Of a DNA stretch of 64,000 nucleotides, positions 35,646 to 46,963 are shown in pieces; the stretch's first letter is position 1; each line of letters begins with the position of its first letter. The DNA comes from Pseudomonadota bacterium (GTDB lineage: Bacteria > Pseudomonadota > Gammaproteobacteria > Burkholderiales > REEB80). The position numbers and the translations under genes are program-made. Location of the stretch: positions 62,001 through 126,000 of the forward strand of contig JAGXAQ010000003.1 of the NCBI GenBank assembly GCA_018971485.1. Direction: 5' to 3'. The notes beneath the pieces are model-generated. The model made no database searches. It saw only the letters and a program-made list of their open reading frames with translations, and was not told the DNA's origin.

Positions 35646-36509
35646 TTATATATGTGACCGTTCATTCAGGGTGTCATTCAACTCAAGTATGCGTTTGGCC
35701 TCATCAACATGCAGATTTTCAATAAACCAACCATCAACTGTTGCAACTCCAAGGCCTTTTTTTCGGGCTTCATCCCAGGCTAAATTAACCTTTCTAGCCC
35801 ATTCAACTTCTTGTAATGAAATGCCATACTCTAAATTCGCACTCGCTATCTGAGAAGGGTGAATCAAGGTAACACCATCAAAACCCAATTCCCTACCCTG
35901 TTTACAAAAATAGACGAATCCTTCTTTATCCCCAATATTAGGGTAAACTCCATCAAGCACTGTTTGCCCATTAGCACGAGCAGCCAGAATAACCCGTGAA
36001 AACGAATATAAAAATTGTTTCCGACTAACTGTATATTTAGAGCGAAGTGCGTAGCCTAAATCATTCGTTCCCATAACAAGACAAGTTACCCGTTTGTTTT
36101 GTGCCAGCTTTTCAATATTCAAAACCGAAAATGGTGTTTCAACCATCAACCAGATCGGGAGAGCAGATCCCCCTAAACCATCAAGCCTGTCAAGCGCAGC
36201 TTTCAGCAGTTCAATTGAATCAATCTTAGTAAACAATACGGCATCAGGATTAATTTTAGTCGCCAATTGTAAATCTTCATCAGTATAAGGAGAACTTAAA
36301 CCATTCACCCTAAGAACCTTAAAACGATGGCCATAATCTTTTGAGAAAGCATTTGCAACAATAAACCTGGCTTCTTCTTTCTTAGATACCGCAACCCCGT
36401 CTTCAAGATCGGCGATAATGGCATCCACATCCAAAGTCCGGGCTTTTGTTAAAGCACGCTCATTAATGGCCGGCATATAAAGAACAGAACGTAACAATAA
36501 AGAAGACAT
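35646..36509 (-). CDS. HpcH/HpaI-CitE family CoA ester lyase
   Basis: RSVLYMPAINERALTKARTLDVDAIIADLEDGVA, WLMVETPFSVLNI; CitE/malyl-CoA lyase-like. Confidence 0.87.
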   Translation of the reverse strand: MSSLLLRSVLYMPAINERALTKARTLDVDAIIADLEDGVAVSKKEEARFIVANAFSKDYGHRFKVLRVNGLSSPYTDEDLQLATKINPDAVLFTKIDSIELLKAALDRLDGLGGSALPIWLMVETPFSVLNIEKLAQNKRVTCLVMGTNDLGYALRSKYTVSRKQFLYSFSRVILAARANGQTVLDGVYPNIGDKEGFVYFCKQGRELGFDGVTLIHPSQIASANLEYGISLQEVEWARKVNLAWDEARKKGLGVATVDGWFIENLHVDEAKRILELNDTLNERSHI

Positions 36510-36672
36510 TACTACTCCAGTTAAGAATATTTTTAAAAATCTATCCAGATAATATATTGTTTATAATTAGGTTTTAAATTTCATGCTCCTATCTGCATTG
36601 CGCTATGAAAATCAGGCGGTAATCTGCTAAGATAACATCGTGCAGTTCCATTTTAATCGATAGGAGGCAAAT

Positions 36673-37098
36673 ATGCTTATCCGCGATATCTTGGGCACAA
36701 AATCTCCAGATATTCATGCCATTTATCCCGATGAACCTATCAGTGTAGCCATAGATAAAATGGTTAAGCTAGATATTGGCTCACTTATTGTCATGCAAGG
36801 GGGGCGAATGGCCGGCTTAGTAACCCTTCGTGAGATCTTGCGTGGCATCAATCGTTATGGGCGTGAAATTACAGATATGCATATTTCCGAGATCATGTGC
36901 ACAAATCCTGTCATTGGGGCACCAGATAGTACGGTTGAATATGTTCGCGCCGTTATGACTGATAACCATGTTTCACATTTACCCGTTCTAGAAGGCGATA
37001 AGTTGGTTGGGGTTATTTCCTTACATGATGTAGCTCGTGCCTGTCTGAATGAGGCAGAATATGAAAACACCATGCTCAAACGTTATATAGCAATGTGA
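36673..37098 (+). CDS. CBS-domain pair protein
   Basis: Two CBS repeats (ISVAIDKMVKLDIGSLIVMQGGRMAGLVT; STVEYVRAVMTDNHVSHLPVLEGDKLVGVISLHDVAR). Confidence 0.92.
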   Translation: MLIRDILGTKSPDIHAIYPDEPISVAIDKMVKLDIGSLIVMQGGRMAGLVTLREILRGINRYGREITDMHISEIMCTNPVIGAPDSTVEYVRAVMTDNHVSHLPVLEGDKLVGVISLHDVARACLNEAEYENTMLKRYIAM

Positions 37099-38249
37099 CC
37101 CTTCTTTTTAGACGACAAAATTTTTTCTACGACGCCAGCGGCACGGTTAGCCGTGTCCTGGCGTAATTCCTGATGAATCTGAATGAACCTTGATTTTATC
37201 TTGTCTGCTTTTTCAGCATCTTTTAAATAGCTTAACACTGCTTCAGAAACCGCTGTAGGTGTAGCCGCTTTCTGCAAGAATTCAGGGACCAAAGTTTCAT
37301 TTGCAAGAATATTAGGCAGACCCACCCAGGGAAGGTAAGCCTTTCGTCTCAAAAGAAGCCATGAAAGACAGGGCATTTTATAGGCGATTACCATCGGTTT
37401 GCCAATAAGCGCCGCCTCCAGGCTTGCAGTTCCAGAAGCCAGTAAAACCACATTGGCAGCAGTCATGGCTTCATGCGCGTGTCCAAACATCAAAACCATA
37501 CGGGGCAAAGCCCCAGAATGGGGAATTTTTTCTTCAAACCTCTGGCGGGTTTCCTTGTTAATAAAAGGCAATAAAAACTGAACCTGGGGTAACTGCTCTG
37601 AAATACGTATCATAACCTTAATAAATAGGGGGCCAAGATGATCAATTTCTGCCAATCGACTACCTGGCAAAATAGCGACTACCTGTGATTCAGTATCCAG
37701 ACGTAATTTCTTTCTGGTTTGCAACATTCCTTCTGCTAAAGGAAGCATATCAGCTAAGGGGTGGCCTACATAAGTCGCCGCTATGCCTTTCTCATCATAA
37801 AACGGTTTTTCAAATGGAAAAAGAGTTAAGACATGGTCAACAGCTCTTCTCATATTATCAAGCCGCTCCTTTCTCCATGCCCAGATACTGGGGCTGACAT
37901 AATGCAAGACAGGGATGCCTTTTGCCTTTAACCGGGTCTCAAGCGCGAGATTAAAATCTGGTGCATCAATACCAATAAACAAATCTGGAGGGTTATTTAG
38001 AAAATATCGGGCCAGATGTTTACGGATCCCAAGTATCTTTTTTAAATTTCGAAGAACTTCAACATAACCGCGAACAGACAGCCAATCCATAGGGTAAAGT
38101 GTTTTTGCGCCCAAAGCCTGCATTTTAGGGCCGCATATCCCTATGAATGTAACGTGGGGGATTCGTTGCTGGATGGCAGCAATTAGATTTGATCCAAGTA
38201 AATCTCCAGAAGCTTCTCCTGCAACAATCCCTATTTTTATCGCCGGCAT
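37083..38249 (-). CDS. lpxB: Lipid-A-disaccharide synthase
   Basis: GIVAGEASGDLLG, GIDAPDFN, LLASGTASLEAALIGKPMVIAY. Confidence 0.96.
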   Translation of the reverse strand: MPAIKIGIVAGEASGDLLGSNLIAAIQQRIPHVTFIGICGPKMQALGAKTLYPMDWLSVRGYVEVLRNLKKILGIRKHLARYFLNNPPDLFIGIDAPDFNLALETRLKAKGIPVLHYVSPSIWAWRKERLDNMRRAVDHVLTLFPFEKPFYDEKGIAATYVGHPLADMLPLAEGMLQTRKKLRLDTESQVVAILPGSRLAEIDHLGPLFIKVMIRISEQLPQVQFLLPFINKETRQRFEEKIPHSGALPRMVLMFGHAHEAMTAANVVLLASGTASLEAALIGKPMVIAYKMPCLSWLLLRRKAYLPWVGLPNILANETLVPEFLQKAATPTAVSEAVLSYLKDAEKADKIKSRFIQIHQELRQDTANRAAGVVEKILSSKKKGHIAI

Positions 38250-38252
38250 AAT

Positions 38253-39026
38253 TTAACGAATAATCCCGCGCTGACTAGAACCAATAAACTCAGCCAGTAT
38301 TTTTATATCCTGGTTTTGAATACCTCGCTTAAGTAATTCAGCCTCAGCTTCTTTAAGACTCAAACCGGATTTATATAATATTTTATAGGCGTGTTTTAGA
38401 TGCAGCAGCTGCTCTGAAGAAAATTGTCGCCTTTTCAGGCCTTCACTATTAATACCATAAGGTTTTGCTGGGTGGCCCGCAGCCGTAACAAATGGAGGAA
38501 TATCCTGTGTTACGCCTGATCCCATACCTATCATGACATGAGAACCAATCCTGCAAAACTGGTGGATCAGGGTAAACCCACCTAAAACAGCCCAATCTCC
38601 GATTTCAGCATGTCCAGCCAACGAAGCATTATTGGAGAATGTCACATGACTTCCAACCTGACAATCATGAGCAATATGAACATAAGCCATAATCCAGTTA
38701 TCCGAGCCAATACGGGTAACCCCACCTCCTTGAACAGTGCCAGTATTCAGTGTACAGAACTCGCGAATAAGATTACGATCACCTATTTCAAGTTTGGTTT
38801 CTTCTTGCCCATATTTTTTATCCTGGGGTATTTCCCCCACAGAAGCAAATTGGAAAATACGATTATCGCGCCCAATTAATGTATGCCCTGTAATAACGGT
38901 ATGTGCCCCAATAACACTTCCTGGTCCAATTTCTACATGCGGACCAATAATGCTATAAGCCCCAATTTCAACATCTGAGGCAATTTTCGCCCCTTTTTCA
39001 ATAATAGCAGTCTGGTGTATTTTCAC
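38253..39026 (-). CDS. lpxA: UDP-N-acetylglucosamine acyltransferase
   Basis: Left-handed beta-helix hexapeptide repeats; likely GTG start ([15 protein letters not shown]). Confidence 0.96.
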   Translation of the reverse strand: MKIHQTAIIEKGAKIASDVEIGAYSIIGPHVEIGPGSVIGAHTVITGHTLIGRDNRIFQFASVGEIPQDKKYGQEETKLEIGDRNLIREFCTLNTGTVQGGGVTRIGSDNWIMAYVHIAHDCQVGSHVTFSNNASLAGHAEIGDWAVLGGFTLIHQFCRIGSHVMIGMGSGVTQDIPPFVTAAGHPAKPYGINSEGLKRRQFSSEQLLHLKHAYKILYKSGLSLKEAEAELLKRGIQNQDIKILAEFIGSSQRGIIR

Positions 39027-39027
39027 G

Positions 39028-39462
39028 CTAAATAGCCCGGATGGTGCACATGAGTTCTGCTTCAGCAACAATCTGATTTTCAACAATGGCCTGTGCTGTA
39101 TATTTCCAGACTCCCCTTATCTGGCGATTGATTGTAACAGACAGCCTTAACACATCCCCTGCAGATACCGGTTTCTTAAAGCGGGCATTATCAATTCCAA
39201 CGAAATAATAAACAGAGTTAGGATCAGGATAAATCTCCATTGTTCTAAATGATAGAATCGCAGCTGCCTGAGCAAGCGCTTCAATAATCAATACTCCAGG
39301 CATAACAGGATGGTTAGGAAAATGCCCATTAAAAAATGGCTCGTTAATGGTTACATTTTTTTGTGCCAGGATTGATTTTCCTGGCTCCATATCAATAACC
39401 CGATCAACTAATAAAAATGGATAGCGATGCGGGAGATATTTTCTAATTTCATGAATATCCAT
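39028..39462 (-). CDS. fabZ: 3-hydroxyacyl-[ACP] dehydratase FabZ
   Basis: [34 protein letters not shown]. Confidence 0.97.
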   Translation of the reverse strand: MDIHEIRKYLPHRYPFLLVDRVIDMEPGKSILAQKNVTINEPFFNGHFPNHPVMPGVLIIEALAQAAAILSFRTMEIYPDPNSVYYFVGIDNARFKKPVSAGDVLRLSVTINRQIRGVWKYTAQAIVENQIVAEAELMCTIRAI

Positions 39463-39464
39463 AA

Positions 39465-40529
39465 TCATTTGTCTTTCCTTTCCATCGCCATCAATTTTTG
39501 TTCAAGATCTTTAATTTTTTCATTCATATGATTTAAATGACGTAAATTCACAGCATTACGACGCCAGGTCTCATGTTCCTGAAAAGGCATAATAGATGTG
39601 TACACGCCTGGTTTTATAATTGATTTAGTAATTGCTGTTGCTGCTGAAATCTGCGCGCCATCGCAAATATCAATATGGCCATGAATCATGGCTGCCCCAC
39701 CAATTGTACAATGACGGCCAATTTTTGTACTGCCCGCAATGCCTACACATCCTGCAATAGCTGTGTGCTCCCCTATTACAACGTTATGGCCAATCTGGAT
39801 CAGGTTATCAAGTTTAACGCCATTTCCAATAATCGTATCACTGAGTGTTCCTCGATCAATTGTTGTGTTGGCTCCTATCTCCACATCAGAACCTATTACG
39901 ACACGGCCCATTTGAGGTATTTTTTTCCACTCGCCCTGTTCAGGAACCAAACCAAACCCATCACCACCAATAATAGCTCCACCGTTAATAATAGTACGAT
40001 CACCAATATTACAGTAGTGTCCAATCAAACAATGAGAACCGATCCGGCAATCCTTGCCTACTACTGCCCCGTCACCAATTGCAGCGAACGCTTCAATAAC
40101 TGTACCTGTTCCAACCCGGGCATCCTGGCCAATATAGGAAAATGCATCAATTTGAGCTCCGGCATCAATTTTTGCGGCCGGGTGAATATAGGCTTGAGGG
40201 CTAATACCAGGAGTCACAGGTATAACAGGAGAAAAATAAAGCGCTACCTGCCTAAATGCTGCATAAGAATCTGAAACAACCAGTTTCGCGAGAGAAGTAC
40301 AATCCTTATCCAGTTTGTTAATAATGACAGCACTAGCAGTACAAGAAGCCAGCTGGCTGCGATAGTGTGAATTAGACAAAAAGGTCAAATCGCCATTTCT
40401 AGCTTCATGAATAGGGGCAACCCTATAAACTTTAAGTTCAGCATCGCCTTCTAGTTCCGCATTCAGCAATCTAGCCAGCTCACTTAACGTTACAGATAAT
40501 CGGGAAGGAGAATGTAAGGGATGAATCAT
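39465..40529 (-). CDS. lpxD: UDP-3-O-acylglucosamine N-acyltransferase
   Basis: Hexapeptide repeats with LpxD N-terminal domain; GGDGFG motif. Confidence 0.96.
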   Translation of the reverse strand: MIHPLHSPSRLSVTLSELARLLNAELEGDAELKVYRVAPIHEARNGDLTFLSNSHYRSQLASCTASAVIINKLDKDCTSLAKLVVSDSYAAFRQVALYFSPVIPVTPGISPQAYIHPAAKIDAGAQIDAFSYIGQDARVGTGTVIEAFAAIGDGAVVGKDCRIGSHCLIGHYCNIGDRTIINGGAIIGGDGFGLVPEQGEWKKIPQMGRVVIGSDVEIGANTTIDRGTLSDTIIGNGVKLDNLIQIGHNVVIGEHTAIAGCVGIAGSTKIGRHCTIGGAAMIHGHIDICDGAQISAATAITKSIIKPGVYTSIMPFQEHETWRRNAVNLRHLNHMNEKIKDLEQKLMAMERKDK

Positions 40530-41071
40530 TACTTGCTCGCAAGGGCTGCAATGACTTGATTGGTAATATCAATCTTTGGGTTGGCATAAAAAACCCCTTC
40601 ATAAAGAACGAGGTCTAGCTTATTTTTCTGAGCTACTTTCAAGATTGCATGCTTGACTTGATCCTGTAAACGGGCCAACTCCTCACCACGGCGCATGTTT
40701 AAATCCTCTCGAAACTGTCTTTGTTGCCGTTCAAATTGCTCACTCAATGCGGCCAGCTCCTGCTCACGTGAATTCCTATCAGCTACAGACATGTTTGTTC
40801 CATGCGCCTCTAGTTCTGATTGCAGCCCCTTAGCTTGCTTTGCTAACTTTTGCAACGCCCGGTCACGCGGGGCAAATTCCTTTTCAAGTTCTTTTTCAGC
40901 CTTCAATGCGGGGGCTGACTCACGAAAAACCCGTTGAGTATCCACAACACCAACAGTCAGGTTCTTAAACGAGCTTGCCACTGCCAGCATGGGAGAAAAC
41001 ACCAGCAATAATAACACTATAAAAGCAGTTTTACGGAAAGCAGTTCCTTTAGACAACAGATGAACCTTCAT
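40529..41071 (-). CDS. skp: OmpH/Skp periplasmic chaperone
   Basis: Signal peptide, long coiled coil; between lpxD and bamA. Confidence 0.92.
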   Translation of the reverse strand: MKVHLLSKGTAFRKTAFIVLLLLVFSPMLAVASSFKNLTVGVVDTQRVFRESAPALKAEKELEKEFAPRDRALQKLAKQAKGLQSELEAHGTNMSVADRNSREQELAALSEQFERQQRQFREDLNMRRGEELARLQDQVKHAILKVAQKNKLDLVLYEGVFYANPKIDITNQVIAALASK

Positions 41072-41089
41072 GTTTAACTCCTAAGCTGC

Positions 41090-43375
41090 CTAGAAGCTTG
41101 AACCAATGTTGAACTGAAATTCCTGAATCTGATCTCCGGGAAATTTACGGATGGGAACCGCATAGCTAAAAGTAATCGGGCCAACAGGGGAACGCCAATC
41201 AATGCCAACGCCAGTGGCAACTCGCAATTGGCCTAAGTTTACTTTCTGATCCTGGGCATACGCATCTCCAGAATCAACAAACGCAGAAATCCTCAATGCC
41301 TGGCTATTTTCAAACCCTGGGAAAGGCATTAACAGTTCTGCACTCGCCAATATTTCTTTATTTCCTCCTAAACCAAATCCGTCTTCTTGCGGCCCAACTC
41401 CCCCATATGCAAAACCACGAAGGCTATCTGGGCCACCCACATAAAAATTCTTGAAAAATGGAATTGGCTTATTCATATACCCGTTGATATAACCTAATTG
41501 GCCAGACAGCATCAAGGAAACGTGAGTAGATAAAGGTTTCAGATATTGTTGTTTATAATTAAGCATATAATAAGTTAAATCTGGCCCAGGCAAGCCAATC
41601 TGAGCCGTTAAACTTTCCAGACTCCCTTTGGTAGGAAACAAGATAGAGTCGCGGGTATCACGGCTCCATCCAAGTGTGGCAGTCACATCTGTAACAGTAA
41701 CACTATTAATTCCACCAAACTGATGTACAAAATCAATATAGGGTTGAATCGAATTAACATCAGTTGCTATATTTGTACTTTCGGCACCCAAACCAAGTGT
41801 CGCGCTGCTAACCTCAGTTAATGGAATACCAAAAGTAACATCTGCACCTGTTGTATCTGAATTATAATCACCAAAGCTTTGACCTATTGTGTCATAACGT
41901 CGTTTGTACACACCAAAGCCACGACTGATTCCATTATCAGTAAAATATGGATTGTTATAGGACAATTCATAATCACGAACAATCTGGCTTGTAGTAGCCT
42001 GAATAGATACCGCATTGCCTGTACCAAATACATTGTTTTGGCTAATCGAGCCATTTAAGAGCACGCCTAACTGGTTAGAATATCCTACACCAGCCATAAT
42101 TGTTCCTGTTGAACGTTCCTTTACCCCAACATCAACATCCACTTCATCTGGCGAGCCTGTTACTGGTTTGGTTGACATGTTAACATGCGAAAAAAATCCC
42201 AACCGATTCAAGCGTTGTTTAGATCGTTTGATTTTTTGTTGCGAATACCATGAAGATTCAAGTTGACGTAATTCACGTCGAATTACTACATCTTCAGTGC
42301 GGACATTGCCATGAATATTAATTCGTCGTACATAAATCCGGTGACCGGGATCAATCAAAATTGTAAAACTTGCTGTACCTTTCTGCTTATTTAAATCAGG
42401 TACAGCCTGAATGTTGGCATAAGCGTAGCCTTTGTCTCCATAAAGATTAGTAAGCTTGTTTGTTGATTCTGTAAGCTTTTTGCGGGAAAAAATCTCCCCT
42501 GGCTTAAGAGCAAGCAATGATTCCAGCTTTTTCTTTGGAAAGAGCAAATTACCGCTAAAATTAATTGAGCTCACAGTATATCGGCGACCCTCATGTAGAT
42601 TGATAGTTAAATCAACACCGTTTTTCTGCGGCGACATTGCAACCTGAGTCGAAAGAATACGAAAATCAAGATAGCCTTGATCCATATAAAAGGAGCGAAG
42701 TGCTTCAAGATCAGCGCCAAACTTTTCACGGGAGTATTGATCATCATCAGTAAACCATGTGGTATAGCCCGGAGTGCTTAATTTCATTACGCTACGAAGT
42801 TTTGAAGTAGGGAAACGGTGATTTCCGACAATGTTAATGTGAGCAATCTTGGCAACTTTACCTTCAAGAATCTGCAAATGTATACTAACTCGATTTCGGG
42901 GCAAATACGTTACCGTTGGTGTAACCTTAACCCCATATTTTCCTTTCGAAAAATAACCTTCCTGAATATCAGTTACAACTTGATCTAATTGTTTTTGATC
43001 AAAAATATGCGCCCTGACCAGCCCATCATCCTTAAGCAGGCCATTCAACACTTTTTTATTAAAAGCATGATTACCACTGAAAGAAATATTAGCTATAGCC
43101 GGTCGCTCATGAACATGAACTACCAGAACACCATGATCATCTGCCAAATTAACATTAGTAAAAAACCCTGTTGCATACAAACTATGAATCGCTTCAGAAG
43201 CTTTACCTGCTGTCATGGTTTGACCCACCTTGACAGGCAAATAATTAAAGATAGTCCCAGGTTCGATTCGCTGGATACCAACTACTCGAATATCCTTTAT
43301 TTTAAAATCAGAGAATGCGTACGCACAAAGGGCATGAGTACCCAATAACAAAAAGGCAAGTGATTTAAATTTCAT
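41090..43375 (-). CDS. bamA: Outer membrane assembly factor BamA
   Basis: POTRA repeats plus Omp85 beta-barrel; C-terminal aromatic FQFNIGSSF. Confidence 0.97.
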   Translation of the reverse strand: MKFKSLAFLLLGTHALCAYAFSDFKIKDIRVVGIQRIEPGTIFNYLPVKVGQTMTAGKASEAIHSLYATGFFTNVNLADDHGVLVVHVHERPAIANISFSGNHAFNKKVLNGLLKDDGLVRAHIFDQKQLDQVVTDIQEGYFSKGKYGVKVTPTVTYLPRNRVSIHLQILEGKVAKIAHINIVGNHRFPTSKLRSVMKLSTPGYTTWFTDDDQYSREKFGADLEALRSFYMDQGYLDFRILSTQVAMSPQKNGVDLTINLHEGRRYTVSSINFSGNLLFPKKKLESLLALKPGEIFSRKKLTESTNKLTNLYGDKGYAYANIQAVPDLNKQKGTASFTILIDPGHRIYVRRINIHGNVRTEDVVIRRELRQLESSWYSQQKIKRSKQRLNRLGFFSHVNMSTKPVTGSPDEVDVDVGVKERSTGTIMAGVGYSNQLGVLLNGSISQNNVFGTGNAVSIQATTSQIVRDYELSYNNPYFTDNGISRGFGVYKRRYDTIGQSFGDYNSDTTGADVTFGIPLTEVSSATLGLGAESTNIATDVNSIQPYIDFVHQFGGINSVTVTDVTATLGWSRDTRDSILFPTKGSLESLTAQIGLPGPDLTYYMLNYKQQYLKPLSTHVSLMLSGQLGYINGYMNKPIPFFKNFYVGGPDSLRGFAYGGVGPQEDGFGLGGNKEILASAELLMPFPGFENSQALRISAFVDSGDAYAQDQKVNLGQLRVATGVGIDWRSPVGPITFSYAVPIRKFPGDQIQEFQFNIGSSF

Positions 43376-43632
43376 GTTATACAGCGTAAACTCTGACCAG
43401 AAAACCATCTAAGTCAAAGAAAACGACTCTTTCCTTAATAATTACAGATCTTCAAAACGATACGACAGGTATATCTGGTCGCACCCCTTGTGTAATTAAC
43501 TTCTATATTCAGTCAAGCTAAAAACAAAATGATTTCCCGATTGACCACACAAAACGACCCAACGTAAAAATGATCCATGCAGGGCTTATTAATATTCAAA
43601 AAGAAAAACTTTAGCAGTTTTAATTGAACAGG

Positions 43633-44994
43633 CTAGCTTATAAAAAGCCGATTTATGTCATTGTAAAATGCAAATATCATTAAACAAATTAACAGTACCC
43701 CACCAATACGCTGCCCAATAAGTTGGGCCTTTTCTGAAACAGGCCCCCCTTTCACTATCTCAGCCATATAATACAACAGATGCCCACCATCCAATAAGGG
43801 AATAGGCAATAAATTTAAAATGCCCAAACTAATACTAACAAGAGCCAGGAAAGTCATATAGGGGATCAGTCCCATTCTAGCAGACTGCCCCGCATAATCA
43901 GCAATTGTCAACGGCCCGGACAAATTACTCAAGGCCGCATGACCAATTATTAATTTTCCAATCATCTCCAAAGTAAACCATGACATAGAAGTTGTGCGAG
44001 AGATGCCATGAATGAAAGCAGTTAATACAGTATCATGCTCAATAATACGAAGAGCATTTACCTGCACTGGATCAACAAGAGGCCCTACGCCAATCCATCC
44101 ACGCTTTTGATGATGAACATAAATTAACCTCGGAGTAACAGTGGCGTAGCTTGTCTGTTTCCCATGGCTCACCACTAATTGAACCGGCTTGTTTGGTTCT
44201 GAACGAACCACCGCAACCAGATTCTCCCAATTAGTAAACGCGCGACCCTCAATCGCCATAATTTTATCTCCGGCCACAAGCCCTGCTTTAGCTGCCGGGC
44301 TACCGGGTTCAACTGTTCCTAAAACCCCGGGCACAAAAGGCTCTGGCGGAAATATCCCTAATTGTTTCACTAGATTCTGATCCAAAGAGACAGTGGTGAG
44401 CAACTTTGAATTTAAAACAATATGAGTTTTTGCTTTGTTTTTACTGACTATAAGGTTTATAGAATGACCTGTTGCTGCAGCTTCTGTTAAACGAACAGCC
44501 ATAGATTGCCAAGTCAATATCGGATGTCCATTAATCGAATAGATTACATCACCTGGAACCAGATTAATTTTAGTGGCAATGCTACCAGGCGCAACATATC
44601 CTATAACTGGCCTGACACCTGGAACACCATAGATAAACATGCTTGTATAAATAAGAATGGCCAGTATTAAGTTTGAAAATGGACCAGCACATACAATAAA
44701 AATTCTATGCCAAACAGATTGTCTGTTAAAAGCTCGATGGGCCTCTTCAGGAAATACGTCCCCTTCACGTTCATCAAGCATACGAACAAAACCACCAAGG
44801 GGGAGTAAACACACCGTCCATTCCGTAAGATCCTGGCCATATTTCCGAGCCCACAACGGTTTGCCAAAACCGATCGAAAACCGTAAAACTTTTACGTTAC
44901 ACAATTTCGCGGCTAAATAATGGCCTAGCTCATGAAATATAATCAACACGCTAATCGCAACAACAAAAGCGATTAGAGTGACAAAAATTTGCAA
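43633..44994 (-). CDS. rseP: RIP metalloprotease RseP
   Basis: IIFHELGHYLAAK (HExxH), PDZ domains, LLPIPLLDGGHLLYY. Confidence 0.97.
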   Translation of the reverse strand: MQIFVTLIAFVVAISVLIIFHELGHYLAAKLCNVKVLRFSIGFGKPLWARKYGQDLTEWTVCLLPLGGFVRMLDEREGDVFPEEAHRAFNRQSVWHRIFIVCAGPFSNLILAILIYTSMFIYGVPGVRPVIGYVAPGSIATKINLVPGDVIYSINGHPILTWQSMAVRLTEAAATGHSINLIVSKNKAKTHIVLNSKLLTTVSLDQNLVKQLGIFPPEPFVPGVLGTVEPGSPAAKAGLVAGDKIMAIEGRAFTNWENLVAVVRSEPNKPVQLVVSHGKQTSYATVTPRLIYVHHQKRGWIGVGPLVDPVQVNALRIIEHDTVLTAFIHGISRTTSMSWFTLEMIGKLIIGHAALSNLSGPLTIADYAGQSARMGLIPYMTFLALVSISLGILNLLPIPLLDGGHLLYYMAEIVKGGPVSEKAQLIGQRIGGVLLICLMIFAFYNDINRLFIS

Positions 44995-45005
44995 GCCAAC
45001 CTCCT

Positions 45006-46187
45006 TTAATGAATGGTTTCTTGATTAATAAACCTGTTCGCTATCCGACGAGTCATCGCATCTATTTCTAATATATCCTCAATGTTTTTAGCTTGAGTAA
45101 CCGCTACCGTCTCAAGTGCCTCTTCAATAACATTGGAAATAGACATGAAGCGGAGCCGGTTTCCTAAGAATGCTGCAACGGCCTCTTCATTTGCTGCATT
45201 TAAAACCGTTGGTGCAGATGCCCCTGCATCAAGTGCACGGTAGGCTAAATCAAGGCAAGGAAATCTTGTAGAATCCGGTTGAGTAAAAGTTAGGCTACCT
45301 TGGCGAATTAAATCAAGAAAATTAGCTCCTGAGGTCATTCTTTTTGGGTAAGCCAAAGCATGAGCGATGGGAATGCGCATATCCGGGCTACCTAATTGGG
45401 CTATGACAGAACCATCAATATACTCTACCAGGGAATGAATCACACTTTGTGGATGCACAACAACTTCGATTTTATTGGCTGGAACACCAAATAACCAATA
45501 GGCCTCAATAACTTCAAGGCCTTTATTCATCAAACTGGCTGAATCAACAGATATTTTTTTTCCCATCACCCAATTTGGATGGCGTATGGCGGCTTCTGGA
45601 GTCACTTGAGCCAACATGGTTTCAGTATGATTCAAAAATGGCCCGCCAGAAGCAGTTAACAAAATACGACGCACTCTATCTGCTAAATTACGATCATAAT
45701 CCATAGGCAAAGACTGAAAGACGGCATTATGTTCAGAATCAATCGGTAAAAGTTCAGAACGATATTGATGCACTGCATCCATAAATATTTGCCCCGACAT
45801 TACCAGTGCTTCTTTATTTGCAAGCAAAATCCTTTTCCCTGCCCTGGCAGCTGCCAGGGTCGGCTTTAATCCGGCAGCGCCTACAATTGCTGCCATAACT
45901 GTATCTACTCTAGCATCTGTTGCAGCCGCAATCAGGCCTTGCTCCCCATATAAAACTTCCGTTTTTAGCATCTTGCCTTTTAAACCTCTAGAGACCTCTT
46001 CGGCCTGCTTAGCATTAGCAACAACCGCTAAGGAGGGATGATAATACCGACAACAAGCAATTAAGCGCTCCATCTGGCTATAGGCTGTTAATGCAAAAAC
46101 TGTATAGGATTCTGGATGCTGCTTAATGACATCCAGTGTATTTGTACCAATTGAACCAGTTGCTCCAAGAATAGTAATATGCCGCAT
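45006..46187 (-). CDS. dxr: 1-deoxy-D-xylulose-5-phosphate reductoisomerase
   Basis: ILGATGSIGTNTLDVI, LLANKEALVMSG, SVDSASLMNKGLEVIEAYWLF. Confidence 0.98.
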   Translation of the reverse strand: MRHITILGATGSIGTNTLDVIKQHPESYTVFALTAYSQMERLIACCRYYHPSLAVVANAKQAEEVSRGLKGKMLKTEVLYGEQGLIAAATDARVDTVMAAIVGAAGLKPTLAAARAGKRILLANKEALVMSGQIFMDAVHQYRSELLPIDSEHNAVFQSLPMDYDRNLADRVRRILLTASGGPFLNHTETMLAQVTPEAAIRHPNWVMGKKISVDSASLMNKGLEVIEAYWLFGVPANKIEVVVHPQSVIHSLVEYIDGSVIAQLGSPDMRIPIAHALAYPKRMTSGANFLDLIRQGSLTFTQPDSTRFPCLDLAYRALDAGASAPTVLNAANEEAVAAFLGNRLRFMSISNVIEEALETVAVTQAKNIEDILEIDAMTRRIANRFINQETIH

Positions 46188-46192
46188 GCGCT

Positions 46193-46963
46193 TTACCTGA
46201 TTAAAAGAAGAGCCAAAGGCAGGGCTGCAATTTGTGAATCAAGCCGATCAAGTATACCGCCATGACCGGGAAGAAGCCGGCCGCTATCTTTAACCCCGGC
46301 CTGTCTTTTTATCATCGACTCAAACAGATCTCCAATGATTCCAATTACAGCCATAGCAAGCATGCCGTAAAATTGAAAATTCATCAAAAATTGTGGAGTT
46401 ACAATTATCGCATAAATTGTAACTGCTATCATGCCTCCGGCAACCCCTTCCCAGGTCTTACCAGGACTAGTTTGAGGAGCAAGCTTATGGTGGCCGAATA
46501 TCCGGCCAGAAAAATATGCAAATGTATCTGAAACCCAAAACACTGCCATATAACGTAAAAGAATCCAAGGAGAAAGATCTCGTAACAGCACAAGGCTTAC
46601 AGAAAAAGGAAGCAGAAGGGTAATACCAATACATGCCTTAACCCATCTACGAAGAAGAACGCCTCGTGCAATCCAGATTGGAGCCAAGAAAATCCAGAAC
46701 AACACGTCTAAATAAATTAGCCAGCGCCAATGTTCTAATTTTGAGTGCCTGATAAAAAATGCCAAGCCCAGTGAGACAATGAATGTCAGCGAAAAAAACA
46801 AATTCGGGTGTGTCAGAAGATACCCGGATAGCTTCAACCATTCCTGAACACACACTGAGAAGCCGGTAATGACTATAACCAGCCAAAACAAATTAGGGGA
46901 AAAAAACAAGGCACCGACAAACAGCAAAGCTGCAAAAGAAGCAGTCCAGATGCGCTCAGACAT
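46193..46963 (-). CDS. cdsA: Phosphatidate cytidylyltransferase
   Basis: SDTFAYFSGRIFGHHKLAPQTSPGKTWEG...KDSGRLLPGHGGILDRLDS signature. Confidence 0.97.
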   Translation of the reverse strand: MSERIWTASFAALLFVGALFFSPNLFWLVIVITGFSVCVQEWLKLSGYLLTHPNLFFSLTFIVSLGLAFFIRHSKLEHWRWLIYLDVLFWIFLAPIWIARGVLLRRWVKACIGITLLLPFSVSLVLLRDLSPWILLRYMAVFWVSDTFAYFSGRIFGHHKLAPQTSPGKTWEGVAGGMIAVTIYAIIVTPQFLMNFQFYGMLAMAVIGIIGDLFESMIKRQAGVKDSGRLLPGHGGILDRLDSQIAALPLALLLIR

